Notes under the pieces: model-generated
The model's database searches: none
The model's input: the letters and a program-made list of their open reading frames with translations, nothing else
Told to the model about the DNA's origin: nothing
Made by a program: the position numbers and the translations under genes
Assembly (NCBI GenBank): GCA_017511185.1
Contig: JAFWLF010000068.1
Location: 1-5,741, forward strand
From: RGIG5612 sp017511185
Lineage (GTDB): Bacteria; Bacillota; Clostridia; Lachnospirales; Lachnospiraceae
Length of the DNA stretch: 5,741 nt
Direction of reading: 5' to 3'
In this document: piece after piece, positions 5,119-5,741 of the stretch
How the letters are laid out: every line of letters starts with the position of its first letter
Numbering within the stretch: position 1 is the stretch's first letter

Positions 5119-5741
5119 ATGGCAGACAAAAGAGATTATTATGAGGTCCTTGGCGTTTCTAAAACAGCTACACAGGACGAAATAAAAAAAGCATATCGAA
5201 AATTAGCTAAGCAGTATCACCCGGATATGAATCCGGGTGATGCGCAGGCTGAAGCAAAGTTTAAGGAAGCTTCAGAAGCGTATGGCGTACTGAGCGATGA
5301 AACAAAGAGAAAACAGTATGACCAGTTTGGACATGCTGCCTTTGAACAGGGCGGCGCCGGCGCAGGCGGCTTCAACTATCAGGATATGAACGTGGATGAT
5401 ATCCTGCGAGGCTTCGGCTTTGGCGATATCTTCAGCGATCTGTTTGGCGGCGGCTTTTCCGGGGGAAGCGGTTTCTCCGGAGGTGGAAGGCGCGCACAGG
5501 CATATAATGGCCCGATGAAAGGCAGAAATGTCGGTACGACCGTTCGGATCAGCTTTGAAGAAGCGGTTTTCGGATGCGAAAAGAATATTGAGATCAATTT
5601 CAAAGAAGACTGTCCGACATGTCATACGACTGGTGCAAAGCCGGGCACGACTCCGGAGACATGTTCCACTTGTAAAGGGAATGGTCAGGTCGTCAGAACC
5701 AGACAAAGCTTCTTTGGAACGATGCAGGAAGTCGGCGCATG
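5119..5741 (+). CDS. dnaJ: Chaperone protein DnaJ (Hsp40), 5' part
   Basis: DnaJ delivers unfolded substrates to DnaK and triggers its ATP hydrolysis. The visible 207 codons run off the window; a full protein would be about 380-400 residues. Residues 3-70 are the J domain, starting DKRDYYEVLGV, with the essential His34-Pro35-Asp36 triad between helices II and III. Residues 76-131 are the Gly/Phe-rich linker, with repeats such as GFGFGDIFSDLFGGGF. From about 132 the first substrate-binding beta region follows, then the start of the zinc-finger region: CPTC (165-168) and CSTC (182-185). The last two CxxCxGxG repeats lie beyond the edge. This is therefore a type I DnaJ rather than a J-domain-only protein. 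The ATG is only 6 bp after the dnaK stop and has no strong ribosome binding site (AAAGAG at 5101-5106 is 12 bases away), which suggests translation coupled to dnaK. Confidence 0.97.
   Translation, partial: MADKRDYYEVLGVSKTATQDEIKKAYRKLAKQYHPDMNPGDAQAEAKFKEASEAYGVLSDETKRKQYDQFGHAAFEQGGAGAGGFNYQDMNVDDILRGFGFGDIFSDLFGGGFSGGSGFSGGGRRAQAYNGPMKGRNVGTTVRISFEEAVFGCEKNIEINFKEDCPTCHTTGAKPGTTPETCSTCKGNGQVVRTRQSFFGTMQEVGA

Overview
The window holds the 5' two-thirds of a classical class I heat-shock operon, hrcA-grpE-dnaK-dnaJ, all on the + strand. It is preceded by two + strand membrane-protein genes: the 3' part of a DUF1295/steroid-reductase-like gene and a complete small prepilin-peptidase-like (A24) gene. 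The gene order, the CIRCE operator, the SigA-type promoter, the strong AGGAGG ribosome binding site of dnaK, and a DnaK that lacks the N-terminal insert of about 23 residues seen in Gram-negative DnaK all point to a low-to-moderate GC Firmicute. Overall style suggests a clostridium, plausibly a gut Lachnospiraceae; that family-level placement is inference and I cannot name a genus.

Layout: 1-534 is the C-terminal 177 codons of a DUF1295 membrane protein, cut by the window edge. 573-1238 is a 221-codon A24 aspartic peptidase with an uncertain TTG start. 1239-1410 is the control region: an A-rich tract, a TTGACA-17-TAATAT promoter with an extended -10, a perfect CIRCE inverted repeat just after the predicted start point, and an extra CIRCE-like half-site over the -10. 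Then follow hrcA (1411-2496), grpE (2517-3128), a 76-bp gap with two small GC-rich hairpins, dnaK (3205-5112), and dnaJ (5119 to the window end, truncated).

How the genes work together: HrcA binds CIRCE and represses the operon. In the known Firmicute model it needs GroEL to stay folded, so titration of the chaperonin by unfolded protein releases repression. DnaK is the ATP-driven chaperone, DnaJ delivers substrate and stimulates ATP hydrolysis, and GrpE exchanges ADP for ATP. The two upstream genes have no visible link to heat shock; the promoter at 1306-1334 separates them from the chaperone operon.

I looked for an undescribed system and did not find a convincing one. The observations worth a second look are the third CIRCE arm over the -10, the paired hairpins with a direct repeat before dnaK, the long charged linker in HrcA, and the apparently minimal prepilin peptidase beside the operon.
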